From Capitella teleta (Eukaryota; Annelida; Polychaeta; Capitellidae): a stretch of 64,000 nucleotides of DNA. Below are positions 49,601 to 60,710 of this stretch, one piece after another. Location: contig KB306032.1 of assembly GCA_000328365.1 (NCBI GenBank), positions 33,809 through 97,808 of the forward strand. Reading direction: 5' to 3'. Under the pieces are notes generated by a model, which was given only the letters and a program-made list of their open reading frames with translations, ran no database searches and had not been told where the DNA came from. The translations under genes and the position numbers were made by a program. How positions within the stretch are numbered: position 1 is the first letter of the stretch; each line of letters begins with the position of its first letter.

Positions 49601-51450
49601 TACAATATTAGAGCATGAATTTCATATATTATATTAAACCTTTTTTCTTTCCTTTTTTTTTTTCTTTTTTTTTTTTTACATAAATTTTAATAATTTTCCC
49701 TACCATATGTTGTGTTGGTTTCCTGCATGTTTTTGTTGTTTCCAATTTTATTCCCATGATTTGTTTGTGTGGTGAAATCAAGATTCCTTATATCATACCT
49801 GTAATTGCATTTGGTTTTAGCATCATAGGGTTTTAATAACTTTTAAGACAGACTTAATTTTGAGGTTTAAAGAGTTAAAGTTAAATGGTGAAGGATGTGA
49901 ATTTCATTAATCTCCTCAGCCTCTGTTGCAATTTGACCTCATTTTTGCTATGGTTACAGGCAACAGCAGGAAGGAGGACAGCAGGCCGAAGGAGACAGTG
50001 GTCCAAGAGCAGCTCCTGCTCACCCTGGAGTCCGCCTACCCTAACATCATGCCAGCAGAAGATCTTGCTCAGTCAGTGCACTTTTTGAATTCTTTACAAG
50101 TTACAAGGCTTCTGATTAGCTGTTATAATGTATCATGGCTGAAATTTCAAATAACAAATTTTGTTCAACAAATCTGACTAGCGGTTTGGAAACTTCGGAT
50201 GTAATTTGATGTTTGATTGGCAGGATGACTGGAGCTGACCGGGGCATGGTGGAAAATGTTTTGCAAATCCTACAAGGCCGCAACCTCATCAAGGAGATGG
50301 AGCCAGGCAAGTGGGTTCGAAAGGTGCTCGATCACAAGACGGAGGTGAAGGTGGTGAAGCAGATGCCAGTGCAGATGGCGGGTCAGAAGCCCACCATTGC
50401 CATCATCACATCCAAGTACTATGAGAAACTGGCTGTGGATGCCATGATGGAGGATAAGACCACCTTCGTCAAGTACAAAACCGAAGGTTTGTTTTGCCCG
50501 TTTGTTTGATCGATTTTGTTGACTTTTGAATCGCCACAGGAGAGTCCAACGTCTACACCATCGGTTACATTGGTAAACACAAAGTCGTCTCTACCAAACT
50601 TCCAGCCATTGGCCGCCAGATGGCAGCTCAAATCTCCTCAGGCAACACCACCACTCGTCTTCTTGGTTCGTTCTCCTTTCGAGGATAAAAATCTCGCATT
50701 AACTCGATATTTTCTGCAGGAACTTTTGGGGACATAGACCATGTTTTCCTGGTGGGAGTTTCTGGGTCAGTTCCCCACTACACTGACTTCTACAAGCACT
50801 GTCGCCTTGGAGATGTTGTCGTGGCAACGCCGAATGACAAGGGCTTCCTGTACATATTCTGCGACAAAATTGTTCACGATGCCGATCGTGGGGAGATGCA
50901 TTATGCTCTCAAGAGCTGGGCTCCCTCAGATCTCCTCATCCAAGATACCAGCGCTCAGTTGCAAGAACGCGCGCGTAACGATCCATCATTCGCTCCGTGG
51001 GAGACATATATGCGGGAAGGGGCTGAACATCTCTCCGCGCAAGAGGTCAATTTCTCACGACCTGCTCCAGAAACCGATCGCTTGTACATGAACATCGGAG
51101 GTAGCGACATCATTGAGGTCGGTCACCCCCCGATCCCTGATGAGGCGAAAGAGTCATATAAACCGGGCGTTTCTCAGATTAAAACCGGGTCAGTCGCTAG
51201 TGGTAAACCCATTGTTAAAGATGATGCTCTGCGAATGGATTTTGCTGCTAGGCATAGTTGCGTGACCTTTGACACTGAGTTTGACCAGGTGCTTGAGTCG
51301 ATCGTTGGTAATCGTAAAGAGTCGTTTGCCTTTGTGCGCGGCATATGTGATTATCTGGACGGCACCAAGGGCGTTGAGTGGCAGCCATACGCTGCTCTCT
51401 CTGCCGCTGCCTACATGAAAACTTTGATCGAGAACCTGCCAGCTCCTTAA
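46624..51450 (+). CDS. Winged-helix-like / nucleoside-phosphorylase-fold protein
   Basis: Nine exons (46624-46636, 47856-47999, 48052-48137, 48227-48338, 48398-48520, 49960-50071, 50224-50486, 50540-50665 and 50720-51450) give 569 residues with all phases consistent. The N-terminal part (about 1-160) has a basic start (TPTKSGKTTTIKIAKVRRQQ) and a domain I cannot name. Residues about 180-250 look like a winged helix (AEDLAQMTGADRGMVENV, LIKEMEPGKWVRKV). From about 265 to the end the pattern fits the PNP/UDP phosphorylase fold: KPTIAIITSKYYEKLAVDAM, GYIGKHKVVSTKLPAIG, VFLVGVSGSVPH, LGDVVVATP, a DTE in the place of the usual DME, and VRGICDYLDG with WQPYAALSAAAYMKTLI. Family members cleave or bind nucleosides; activity here is unknown. 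Three possible in-phase microexons lie in the 1.4 kb intron 5. A polyadenylation signal lies at 51581-51586. Confidence 0.85.
48741..48767 (+). other. Candidate 27-base cassette microexon
   Basis: TTGTTTTTAG acceptor, then 27 bases reading AMKSVSNEVG when joined in phase 1, then GTAAG donor. Including or skipping it keeps the frame of the winged-helix/phosphorylase gene. No transcript evidence is available. Confidence 0.4.
49179..49196 (+). other. Candidate 18-base cassette microexon (weak donor)
   Basis: ACATATAG acceptor, 18 bases reading GTLIRA in phase 1, then a weak GTTGTG donor. Symmetric phase like the two neighbouring candidates. This is the weakest of the three. Confidence 0.2.
49394..49411 (+). 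other. Candidate 18-base cassette microexon
   Basis: GGATTTCTAG acceptor, 18 bases reading GITDTG in phase 1, then a good GTAGG donor. The length is a multiple of three and the phases match the flanking exons of the winged-helix/phosphorylase gene. Confidence 0.4.
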
Positions 51451-53369
51451 GAAATTCTTAATCAATTACACGCTTCCATGGTTTGGGGATTTATAATTTT
51501 TTTGTTTACTATCGTATCAAATAATTTTTTTTTTCTTCTACCTTGTTCTATCTCTCTCTGAGGGAGAGGAAGTTATGTGAAATAAATTTAGTCAATTATT
51601 ATTTTTCTGTTTTTAATTTTGACTTGAAACTAATGTATACTTGACTCTTTGTTGCTATGGTTACCCCGCATATCATTAATCTTTAGTCCTTAAAAATGTG
51701 GGGCCATATTTGTGGTTTTTTTTTTCTTGTTCTGAAAATAATCATTCTGTTATTAATGTCCCAGTAATTAAAAGACTAATGTTTCACAATGTACATGTGT
51801 ATCAACCTAGATAATTATTTCTTTTGTTAAATCTAAAAATTTATAACATTTAAATATATTATGAGGTGAATCTCCCAATATTGATGATAAATATAACAGC
51901 ATTTCAGTTTTTTTTTGTTTTTTGTTTTTTTACTGCCAGTTTGCTAAAAGAAGTATTTTTTAGGCTTTTGTAATCCGTATCAACGAACTATGAATTACTG
52001 TGATTCAAATAATTAGCCTTGCATAGAACTCAATCTGCTCATCCAAGTGATTGTCGCACTGTCCTTCATAATTGTTATCATACAATGTACTGCATGAATG
52101 TAGACTCCTCTAATTAGCACGCTGTTTGCAATGTAATTAGTCATTTTTATTTAGTTTTCCTTTTTTTTCAAATGGCCAAATAAAATTACTTTTCTATTGT
52201 ATTTTCATCAGTTTCTGCCTTCTCTCTTCAGTTGAATATAATATTGTTTTGCATGTGCAAAATTAATCATTTTGACAAAGCTGCTTATAATGTATTTCCA
52301 TGGCACTGTGCTGGTACCAAAATATACTCTGAATTGGGGACTAGAAAGGTCCAAAGCAGCCGATATCCAATATGGGGCATATTTTCTTAACCGCCTGCCT
52401 ATAGATCCTGTTTGAGTGGATGAACCCGGTGCATTATGATTATTTTCACTCCCCAGTGATATTTGTAATGTTTCCCGTCTTCGTTGTGAAGCATTGCATC
52501 AAAGTTGAGTCTACTTCTCGCGGGTAACTAAATTTCAAATGAAACATGCTGCTAAGCCACAATCCGTAACTTTATTTGGGGGGTCGATGGCGAACAAGCT
52601 ACATGTACAATGAAGGTGCGTTATGATTACTACAATACTAAAGAACATTCTATATCTTATTTGGTGATACGTAAGTTGGCGTATTTCTTTCTATCTGTCC
52701 ATAATATACGTGTTTAAATGTAATTAAATTTGTATTTTACCAAACATTAAATGAATGGCATGTGTAAGTATTTGAAACTAAGAGTTTTCAGAAGTTACAA
52801 ATAAGCCCCTACTGTTAGGCCTATATACGTACAGTGAATAAGAACAAAGACCAATAAAAATGCAGGAATGGAGTATCTTTGATTTATAATAAATTTTCTT
52901 CTCTGATTCACATGAGCTTTTCCCAAATCATAACGCATTCTCATGATTTTTGCGTCAAAATTAGTAAAATTAATTTACCAATTCGCCGAGTTGAGGCCTA
53001 TAAACCATGAACAAGCCAAAAAGAAATGTTTTCAAAATCACACAGAAATGAAATAAAATATTATGTTCTCTAGCTGATGTCCATGCAATACATGTTATGT
53101 TGTTTATGGGATATTTTGCATCATATTGTATCAAACATGTTTACCTCTTTTACGCATTGATATGAAGACCAGTTTCCCATGATATGCCAGATAGGACAAT
53201 TAACGTGCCCATCCCGAGTTCCGCCAATTTCATGGTTGCCATTAACCTCAAGAAAAAGGTCACAATTCTTCGGAGCATGATCTTTTCTTAGCAGATGAAG
53301 CCTCGAAACGAATAAAATACTAATTAAGTACTGACCTAGGCCTATGAAATGCTGCATAAATATGTGGCA

Positions 53370-53930
53370 TATATCATTATATGGTCTGCCATACAAAGCT
53401 CGCCTATCCTTATGAAAAATTGCCTTTCACCAACAATAATATTACAATAGCCTATTAATTTTCTCGTAAACACATCACAAAACATCCATTCTAATCATAT
53501 CTGACGTCAATAGTTGCTGACTATTCTAAAAATATTCAGTTTTCAACATTTTGTACGACGTTCCAAGAAAGGCGCGAAATTTTAATCCGAGCGACGCTCT
53601 GCTGAAGGATGTTTTATATTGCGCGAAGTTCGCGGCTGCCAGCATTATTCTTAGTGAGAGTAGGACGTTGGTGATATGAAAAGAGTTCAGCAGCAAATAT
53701 AAAACCGGATCGGTTGTTGTTGCCCTTTGCAAACTTGCAGGCTACAGCATGGACGCTGTTATATTTGGCGGAATTATTTGCGTGCGAATTGTAAGGTTAC
53801 CTGGAAGACTAAAATTTCAATTAGTGTGGACTCATTTTGGGCCTGACACGGTAGGGCTGATCCAGGGGCGATCGGGATCAGCCATAGTAAAGGCCTAAAG
53901 GGCTATACTAACCACACCTCCGACGTCGAA
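53370..53930 (+). repeat. Dispersed repeat, copy 2
   Basis: The most complete of three related copies in the window. Ordered blocks: GGTCTGCCATACAAAGCTCG, GCCTTTCACCAACAATAAT, TTCGCGGCTGCCAGCATTAT, GACGTTGGTGATATGAAAAG and GGGCCTGACAC with GATCAGCC. No coding frame is seen. It may be a non-autonomous DNA element, but terminal repeats were not defined. Confidence 0.7.
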
Positions 53931-54242
53931 TCCTTTCGCGCCAACTGCTGTCGGCGATTTTATCCATTTGTCCTCTTTGATTGTCGCATAGTTTGGTTCC
54001 GGCGCACCGAACACGAGCTTGAAGTATAGTATCCACAAAATAATAATGACGTAATATAATATATTATTATTTTAACGGGTGTGGGCTTGGCTTTATCTTC
54101 GGTTATTACATGCTTGACATCGTTTGTATATGTGGGTGTTACACCACAATCGCTACTTATTTACAGGGTGTGATTTTAGCACAGGTCCGACGCCCGCAGC
54201 CCTGTAATAATGCCCACGGACGAGTAACGGATGAGTGAGTGA

Positions 54243-54327
54243 TTGGGGTTTTACGGCTCCACCCAATCCATTCGGGTGATACGGGCGCCAGAACAAAAGG
54301 CCCGGGACCGGGGTTTCCCCCTACTCA
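54243..54327 (+). repeat. Short dispersed GC-rich repeat, copy 2
   Basis: Second copy of the 27479-27563 repeat in the opposite orientation, with GGGGTTTTACGGCTCCACCC, GGGTGATACGGGCGCCAGAA and ACCGGGGTTTCCCCCTACT. Conservation over about 85 bases is high. Confidence 0.75.
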
Positions 54328-54449
54328 TGGTACCTACGGTACTCATGTTAAAATACGGATTGTGACTAAAATGCGGAGCCATATGAAGTGCGGATTTCGG
54401 GCGAAATTAAGTACTGGCAGCATTCCAGTACATCACTGATTGATATGTG

Positions 54450-54499
54450 NNNNNNNNNNNNNNNNNNNNNNNNNNNNNNNNNNNNNNNNNNNNNNNNNN
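54450..54499. other. Assembly gap (run of N)
   Basis: A 50-base run of N about 200 bases upstream of the HEXIM TATA box. Confidence 0.99.
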
Positions 54500-54702
54500 C
54501 TGACAATGCACGAAGTGGTATCGGACCTAAATGCAGCGTTATTGATTAATTAACAGTGTTTTAGAATAAATAATCATCATGGATACGATTGAGGTATGTG
54601 TAGTTGAGTATATCTCCGAAACTCGAGCGTTAATCTGTTGTCAAAATGGCGTTCGGGACTTTTTTTCCAGAAGGCGCGTAGGGAAGCAGTGATGCGGCTG
54701 GG

Positions 54703-54714
54703 TATATATAAAGG
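54703..54714 (+). promoter_or_regulatory. HEXIM TATA box
   Basis: TATATATAAAGG lies 200 bases before the HEXIM start codon in an otherwise GC-richer stretch, followed about 20-30 bases later by ACACAGCTGACTTCAG, a plausible start region. It would give an untranslated leader of about 175 bases with no intron needed. Confidence 0.7.
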
Positions 54715-54913
54715 ACGCGGCTCCTCGACACAGCTGACTTCAGCTATTCATTCCCGATGTTATTTTCATTGACAAACCTCAATCTTAACTGCAACTGTTT
54801 ATCAGACTTTGACATTCTAGGCGTACGCATATTTTTTAAAAGGTGACCAGTGACGCATTCGAGCGACATTACTCCTGGAAGGTTTTATTTCACTCTGCAA
54901 ATTGTGTGTGTAC

Positions 54914-55624
54914 ATGGCGGCAATCGGAGGATCGACAGACGGGGTAAGCATGGCGGCGGAGGAAAGCGAGGGACCGGCTCAAGAAGTACGAGATCTCGAG
55001 GGGCCGTCTCAAAACGGCGAAAGTTGTTCAAGTGACAAGGAGAAGGGAGATGACAGCTCGAAATGGAAACGGAATCGTCGCAAAGGGAAAGGCGGGAAGC
55101 ATCGTCGTGGATACAAGCCATACTGCAAAATGACCTGGGATGAGAAGAAAACTCAAGAGGAAAGAGAAACTAAGCGAGCGTTCAAGAAAAGGGAGAAGAG
55201 GTTCGCGTCTGGCCAGCCTATGGCGCCGTACAACACCACCCAGTTCCTCATGGACCAGCATGATTCGATGGATTCTACTCATTTGGAAGATCCCAAAGAA
55301 GCCAGCTTCGATTCTTCTGATGATTTCCACGACTCCAACGAAGATGACACGTTTCTACATAAGGATTTCGACGAAGCATACGACAACTACCACGCTGAGA
55401 GACTGCACGCCATGTCGAAAGGCGAGTTGATCGCTGAGCATCTCGCACTGGAATCGAAAATCGAAGACGCGGAAAAGGACTTGAAATCTCTGAAAAGCGG
55501 GAATAACAATTCGGACAGTGAACTGCAGGCGGAAATACAGAGATTGACGGAGGAGAACAGTTGGCTGCGGAGGGAGAACGGCATTTTGAAAGGGATTAAA
55601 ACTGGAGAGGCGACCGAGTGTTGA
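54914..55624 (+). CDS. HEXIM1: HEXIM, P-TEFb inhibitor
   Basis: HEXIM binds a small nuclear RNA (7SK in vertebrates) and then inhibits the CDK9/cyclin T elongation kinase. It is a single-exon frame of 236 residues, against 359 and 286 in human HEXIM1 and HEXIM2; one gene here probably stands for both. The arginine-rich RNA-binding motif is at about 51-65 (KWKRNRRKGKGGKHRRG), followed by YKPYCKMTWDEKK and the invariant kinase-inhibiting PYNTTQFLMD at 105-114. Acidic stretches (about 125-150) follow, then the cyclin-T-binding coiled coil (MSKGELIAEHLALESKIEDA onward, about 167-225). The start at 54914 is preferred to an in-frame ATG at 54902 because of its better context (TACATGG) and conserved-looking length. 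A strong TATA box lies 200 bases upstream. No 7SK-like RNA was found in the window. Confidence 0.93.
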   Translation: MAAIGGSTDGVSMAAEESEGPAQEVRDLEGPSQNGESCSSDKEKGDDSSKWKRNRRKGKGGKHRRGYKPYCKMTWDEKKTQEERETKRAFKKREKRFASGQPMAPYNTTQFLMDQHDSMDSTHLEDPKEASFDSSDDFHDSNEDDTFLHKDFDEAYDNYHAERLHAMSKGELIAEHLALESKIEDAEKDLKSLKSGNNNSDSELQAEIQRLTEENSWLRRENGILKGIKTGEATEC

Positions 55625-57760
55625 AGAAAAAATATGGACGAGTCCATCTTGTGTGTGCGCGCAGAAATAGGGGTGGTGCCTTTTGCCCTGTTTTCTGGTC
55701 AAACTATTTCTTCTACTTTCTTAATGTGTGCTTTTTATTCTTCATTATTTTCACCGATTAATAGTATTCATTGTTTACTCCCATTTTTATTGCATTATAT
55801 ATCTATGTTCCAAGTCCTGTTTGCTTATCTTCCTTTTTTTTCCTCAGTCATTTGTGCTGCATTACTTTACTGATTATTCACGACCCGTGTCTCTATTCCC
55901 CTGCAGCGCACGTAATATCCTAATACATGTACCCCAACACATTTTTCAATTGTATTCTCAACTTCGAAAATCTCGGTCATTGATTTTCAACCTACCACCC
56001 CTATATGTAATGGTATCGCCCAGTGCGTTATGAAATCCTCATAGCGGTGTTTGGGAATGGATATTTCGAAATTGGGCTCTTATATTTCTTGACAACTCGT
56101 TGAAACAATCTTCGAATCTACATTTGATAAAAGTGTAGAGAGATTCTGGGGGATTTGTTAAACCATGTCATTTCATGGGCAAATAATTATTCAATTCATC
56201 TTAATAATTATTTAGTCAAAATTCAACATCTGCCATTAAAAAATTAATGAATAATGGGTTGGTTTTCAGTGACGTATTCGTAAACAATAAATTGAGATAT
56301 TTTGTTCTCCGTTCACTTTTTATTTTTATGTTTTCTTAATATATGTAGCTTATTTAAAATGTATGATTTCGGCCAACATCTACTTTTTTGGGGTCGGGTG
56401 ATTTGGGGGTCACAGGCAGCATTTATCTATTTATAGATTGTTTCAACATTCAGCAATGGTTATTGTGTTAATGGGAAATCCCTGTTAATCAACTGATACT
56501 TCATTAACATGATGAACCAATGTTGTGGAATCAGATTTGTCATACTTGCTCTTTTGAGCGCATTGTGTATTTGTTTTTTTTTTCTCTTAGATCTAAGCAA
56601 CTTGCACAGACCTTGGATTGTGAAAGCTGGGGGGAGGGGGTGTTTGAGTAATTAAGTATGCTCGTTAAAACCTGCATTAATTACGTTCTGAAGGTGCTTT
56701 CATTTATTATTTTTTATTTATGTTGGCAATTTTACAGATTTTTATGTTTTCTATGAAATGAATCCCTGAAATGGATTCAAAAACGAGAAATATAACAAAA
56801 AAATCTATATAAAAAGAAAAGAAAAAGGAAGGTACGAAGTTATGATTTGATTTCCTTTTTTCAAACATTTTGTTCGAAGAATAAACAAAAAATCTCAAAA
56901 TACTATTTTTTGAGCGGTGAGGTTTGTGCAAGTTTTTGTTTGAATGGAAACTTTTTGTAATAAATATGATACTGATTTATTTTATTTTTTTTTTTTTTGC
57001 TTAATTAAATAAAATTGACGCTATTGAATTGAATTTTCATCCCATTGAGATGTAATAAAATATCCGGTTTTCGGCGATTTTTGTAATGCGTTTTCTCTCG
57101 CCACAGAGCTCATGTGCTCCTGCTACTCAACTGATCGTTCAGCAAATCTAATGCTATGGCCTGGTTGAAGCTGCCTTGCTTTTGCATAATGAAAACACCG
57201 ATCACGAGCTATAATTAGCTCGTCAGCGTCCACTCCGCTGATCTCTTTCGTATGGTCAAGCTGTAGCTCGGTGACTACAATCGATAATTCGGACCTTAGA
57301 TTTATAGTTGAGCAAATGAAAATGAATGTTGCATTACGGATAATGCAATACGACTTATACGTTGGAAAGAAGAGCAAAATATTTAGAATGACAATATGTT
57401 ATAATGTTGGAGTAAGACTAAGACGCGCGTTAATGTCACCTGTTCTCTAAATTGCAAATTTAAATAAGGACCATATCATTATGCGTGTCGCAACTACTTA
57501 AATTCGATGGTGTCCGAGCCTAAATGGATTCAGAATGATTCTCGGTTACATCTCGTGGAACTAGATCTACGAGACAGACCGATGGTTGAACCGTCCGTCG
57601 TCTGCAAGTTAGGCAATATGGCGCCTGTGAAATATATTACTAGTAGTCCGGTATTTCAAATGGTTCGAATCGTATGAAATTCGTCAAACGGTTGCTGTTA
57701 TGACCATGTGATCAAAACATTTATCATGTGACTTCTTAGCATCAAGACGACTGCAACACT
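55625..57760. other. HEXIM 3' region and IDS upstream region
   Basis: AT-rich sequence with long T runs. Candidate polyadenylation signals for HEXIM lie near 56285 and 56959. Open frames here are T-rich or A-rich and look non-coding. The last few hundred bases lead into the sulfatase promoter. Confidence 0.55.
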
Positions 57761-57768
57761 TATATAAG
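57703..57768 (+). promoter_or_regulatory. Putative IDS promoter: two CATGTG boxes and a TATA box
   Basis: GACCATGTGATCA (about 57703-57715) and TCATGTGAC (57724-57732) resemble the M-box/E-box recognised by MITF/TFE-family factors that drive lysosomal genes. TATATAAG follows at 57761-57768. Downstream, GTCACAGGTGAGTG at about 57863-57876 offers a donor that could splice to the acceptor TTTTTTCAG ending at 58759, three bases before the IDS start codon. The arrangement is inferred from sequence only. Confidence 0.45.
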
Positions 57769-57956
57769 AAGTTTTTAGTTTAAATTTCCAGACACACTGT
57801 GCATGTCATTGCATCTCAGTGGTTTATTAAAGAATATTATATAGCCGAGTATACTCAGCATAGTCACAGGTGAGTGTGTTCTCTGAAGTGTTCTATACTG
57901 GCACTGTTTTGGTTAGCTGTCTTGACGAACCAGCACTCAAAGGCATATCACCATAA

Positions 57957-57999
57957 TATTAATAATAATAATAATAATAATAATCATCATCATCATCAT
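57957..57999. repeat. (AAT)n(ATC)n microsatellite
   Basis: A run of AAT units passing into ATC units, inside the probable first intron of the sulfatase gene. Confidence 0.9.
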
Positions 58000-58762
58000 A
58001 TCTTGTCAGCAGGTGAGTGGCTTGGAAGTTAGAATGTGTCGATCATCTTCACCTTTCTATATACTATAGCCGATAAGGTAAGCATTTTCACTATCAGGCT
58101 TTTGACAGTATATGAATATTTGGTGCGTACTTAGGAAACTTGCTAGCCTTAGCTCCCATTACTTTGTATTTAAAGATAAAAAACTTATTGATCATTCATA
58201 AAGCACCATTTCTCCGCTAATTTAAACTTTTAAACTAATAGGGCCTATAATATTACATGCACATTATTTGGATTAAATCATCAAGTCAAATGAGCTCCTG
58301 TAGCACACCAAAACCGGCTAAACAGACAGGAACTAAGCATATGCTGAGCAATGAATATTGCTTTATATTGTATTGGAGTCCGAGTCATCATAATAAAGGT
58401 AATTGACACATTTATATCAACAATTAAAAGCTCATAATATGGATTTACAGGAGTACAATGTATATAGAAGCTGAAACAAACAAAAAATGAACATTTTATT
58501 GAAGTGATGCCTCTTTTTTCCGGGAATTATCTTAAATTATCGGATAATAATTTTGGGATATCTGTTATCCGATTATTCAAAACAAGTCACTATCCGCACA
58601 TCCCTTATTATAAGGCAAAGGCATAATTTTCTGTTTTAGCAAGGCCTACTCTGGGGTTAAGATGAAATAGCTGCAACCAAATTTAGGATTTTAAGAGCAC
58701 TTCAAAGGCCCCTCCCCTCTCTTGACACCATTGAACATCACTCCCCTTTATTTTTTCAGAAG

Positions 58763-60395
58763 ATGTACTACTTCCTGCTTCTCCTGTCCGCTGTCCTTGT
58801 GTGTGGTCAACAGCGCAAGAATGTTCTTTTCTTCGCGGCAGACGACATGCGCCCAGAACTGGGAGCGTATTACGGCGCTGACTTCCCTTCGTCCATTCAC
58901 CCTGATATGCACACGCCAAACATCGACGCCCTGGCGGCCAAGAGCCTCCTTCTAAAGCGAGCGTACGTCCAGATGGCTGTCTGCTCCCCCAGCAGGACAT
59001 CCCTGTTGACCGGCCGGAGACCGGACACAACGAGGGTCCATGACCTGCAGCATAACTGGAGGACAGTGGCAGGCAACTTTACGACAATCCCGCAATATTT
59101 CAAGGAGAACGGGTACAGAGTGGCAGGGCATGGGAAGATATTCCACCCAGGGAGAGCATCCAACAACAACGACCCCATATCTTGGACGGAGCCTTACTTT
59201 CTGCCGTCAAATGACCACTGGGTAGAGGAGTCCAGACACACATGGTGGGCAGCCAGCAAGACCAAGACTGACCAGTATCCTCTGATTGACCAACAAACGG
59301 CAACAGCTGCGATTGAAACTCTGAAGAAGTTGTCGGCCAAAGCGAAGACCGGAGAGCAGCCGATATTCGTGGCAGTTGGTTTCCACAAACCTCACCTGCC
59401 GTTCTTATTCCCTGAGGAGCTACTTAAGTTGTACCCTCGTGAGAGCATCAGGCTGCCGAAAAACCCACACGCCCCTGTTAACATGCCAGAGGTGGCGTGG
59501 ACGGACTTCTCTGAGCTCAGGAGCTATAAAGACATCAACACGCAGTATGGCTTTGGGGGAATTAACTCAACCCTCCCGGATGACGTCGTCATCGACCTGA
59601 GGAGAGCGTACTATGCTGCCATCAGTCACACAGATGACCTCGTGGGCCAGGTGATTAGCCTGACTACCTATTTAATCAATTAATTAACTAATACATCAAT
59701 TGAATCCACAGGTGATGCAAGCTCTAGAAGATGAAGGTTTATCTGACAGCACCATTGTCAGCTTCTGGGGAGACCATGGCTGGCAGGTACATGTGTAGAA
59801 TGAATATTCATGCAGCATGAATACTGTATTAATCATCATGAATATGCAGATCGGAGAGCATGGTGAATGGTGCAAGCATACCAACTTTGAGATCGCCACG
59901 CACGCTCCCATGATGATGCACATCCCAGGGGTAACCAACAGTGGAGTCACCACGGAAGTCTTCACGGAATTTGTTGATTTATTCCCCTCGCTCGCTGAAG
60001 CTGCTGGCCTTCCCACAATCCCCCTGTGTCCCGAGGACTCTCGCTCTATTGCAACATGCACGGAAGGCAAGAGCTTCGTGGCGCTGGCGTCTAACCCAAC
60101 ACAGCCATGGAAACTAGGGTCGTTCTCTCAATACCCCAGAATGCTGATTGACGGTAACCTAGTGATGGGATACACAGTGCGAACTGACAAGTACCGCTAC
60201 ACAGAGTGGAGGGAGTACGACGGCCTCATGTTCACTCCGATTGGAGACGCTTCCGGGGACGTTGAACTCTATGACCACGTGAAGGATCCGGATGAAAATG
60301 TCAACGTGGCAGACAAAGCAGGATACACGGAGATCCAGAAGGACATGAAACGCATCCTCAGAGCAGGGTGGAGGAAGGCGCTCCCTGTTATGTAA
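58763..60395 (+). CDS. IDS: Iduronate-2-sulfatase-like lysosomal enzyme
   Basis: IDS removes 2-O-sulfate from iduronate during lysosomal breakdown of dermatan and heparan sulfate. Three coding exons, 58763-59650, 59712-59786 and 59850-60395, give 502 residues (human IDS is 550). A signal peptide (MYYFLLLLSAVLVCG) is followed by FFAADDMRPELG with the metal-binding Asp pair at 27-28, then the sulfatase signature VCSPSRTSLLTGRRPDTTR, in which Cys74 is the residue turned into formylglycine. AGNFTTIPQYFKENGYR, FVAVGFHKPHLPF, WGDHGWQIGEHGEW and MGYTVRTDKYRYTEW all match IDS rather than other sulfatases. An acceptor three bases before the ATG implies a 5' untranslated exon. AATAAA lies at 60533-60538. 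The gene ends 316 bases from the HAT1 stop on the other strand. Confidence 0.94.
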
Positions 60396-60710
60396 TTTTT
60401 CCTTCTTTCTAGATCATTTAACTTCTCATATTTTCTGTGATATCATGTTCACGATAACATGTAAAATGATGTAATTTGGTACTTCAACCTTGGAGCTTCC
60501 TGTCGATTATGAGTTACACTTAATGAGGTATTAATAAAATATTTTAATGAGGTATTAATAAAATATTTTATCTTAATTACTTTGTGCCTTGCATTAATAT
60601 TATGCCAAATATACCACATGTACATACATTCTCACCCATTTGATTGTGCAAAGAATTGAAGGTTTTAAATTATAAAAATAGGATTTATTGCAAGCAGCTC
60701 AAGGTCATTA

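Larger units (their letters stand above)
51451..54701. other. Spacer upstream of HEXIM
   Basis: Holds the 3' untranslated region of the phosphorylase-fold gene, a dispersed repeat (53370-53930), a short GC-rich repeat (54243-54327) and an assembly gap. No gene was recognised. Confidence 0.6.
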
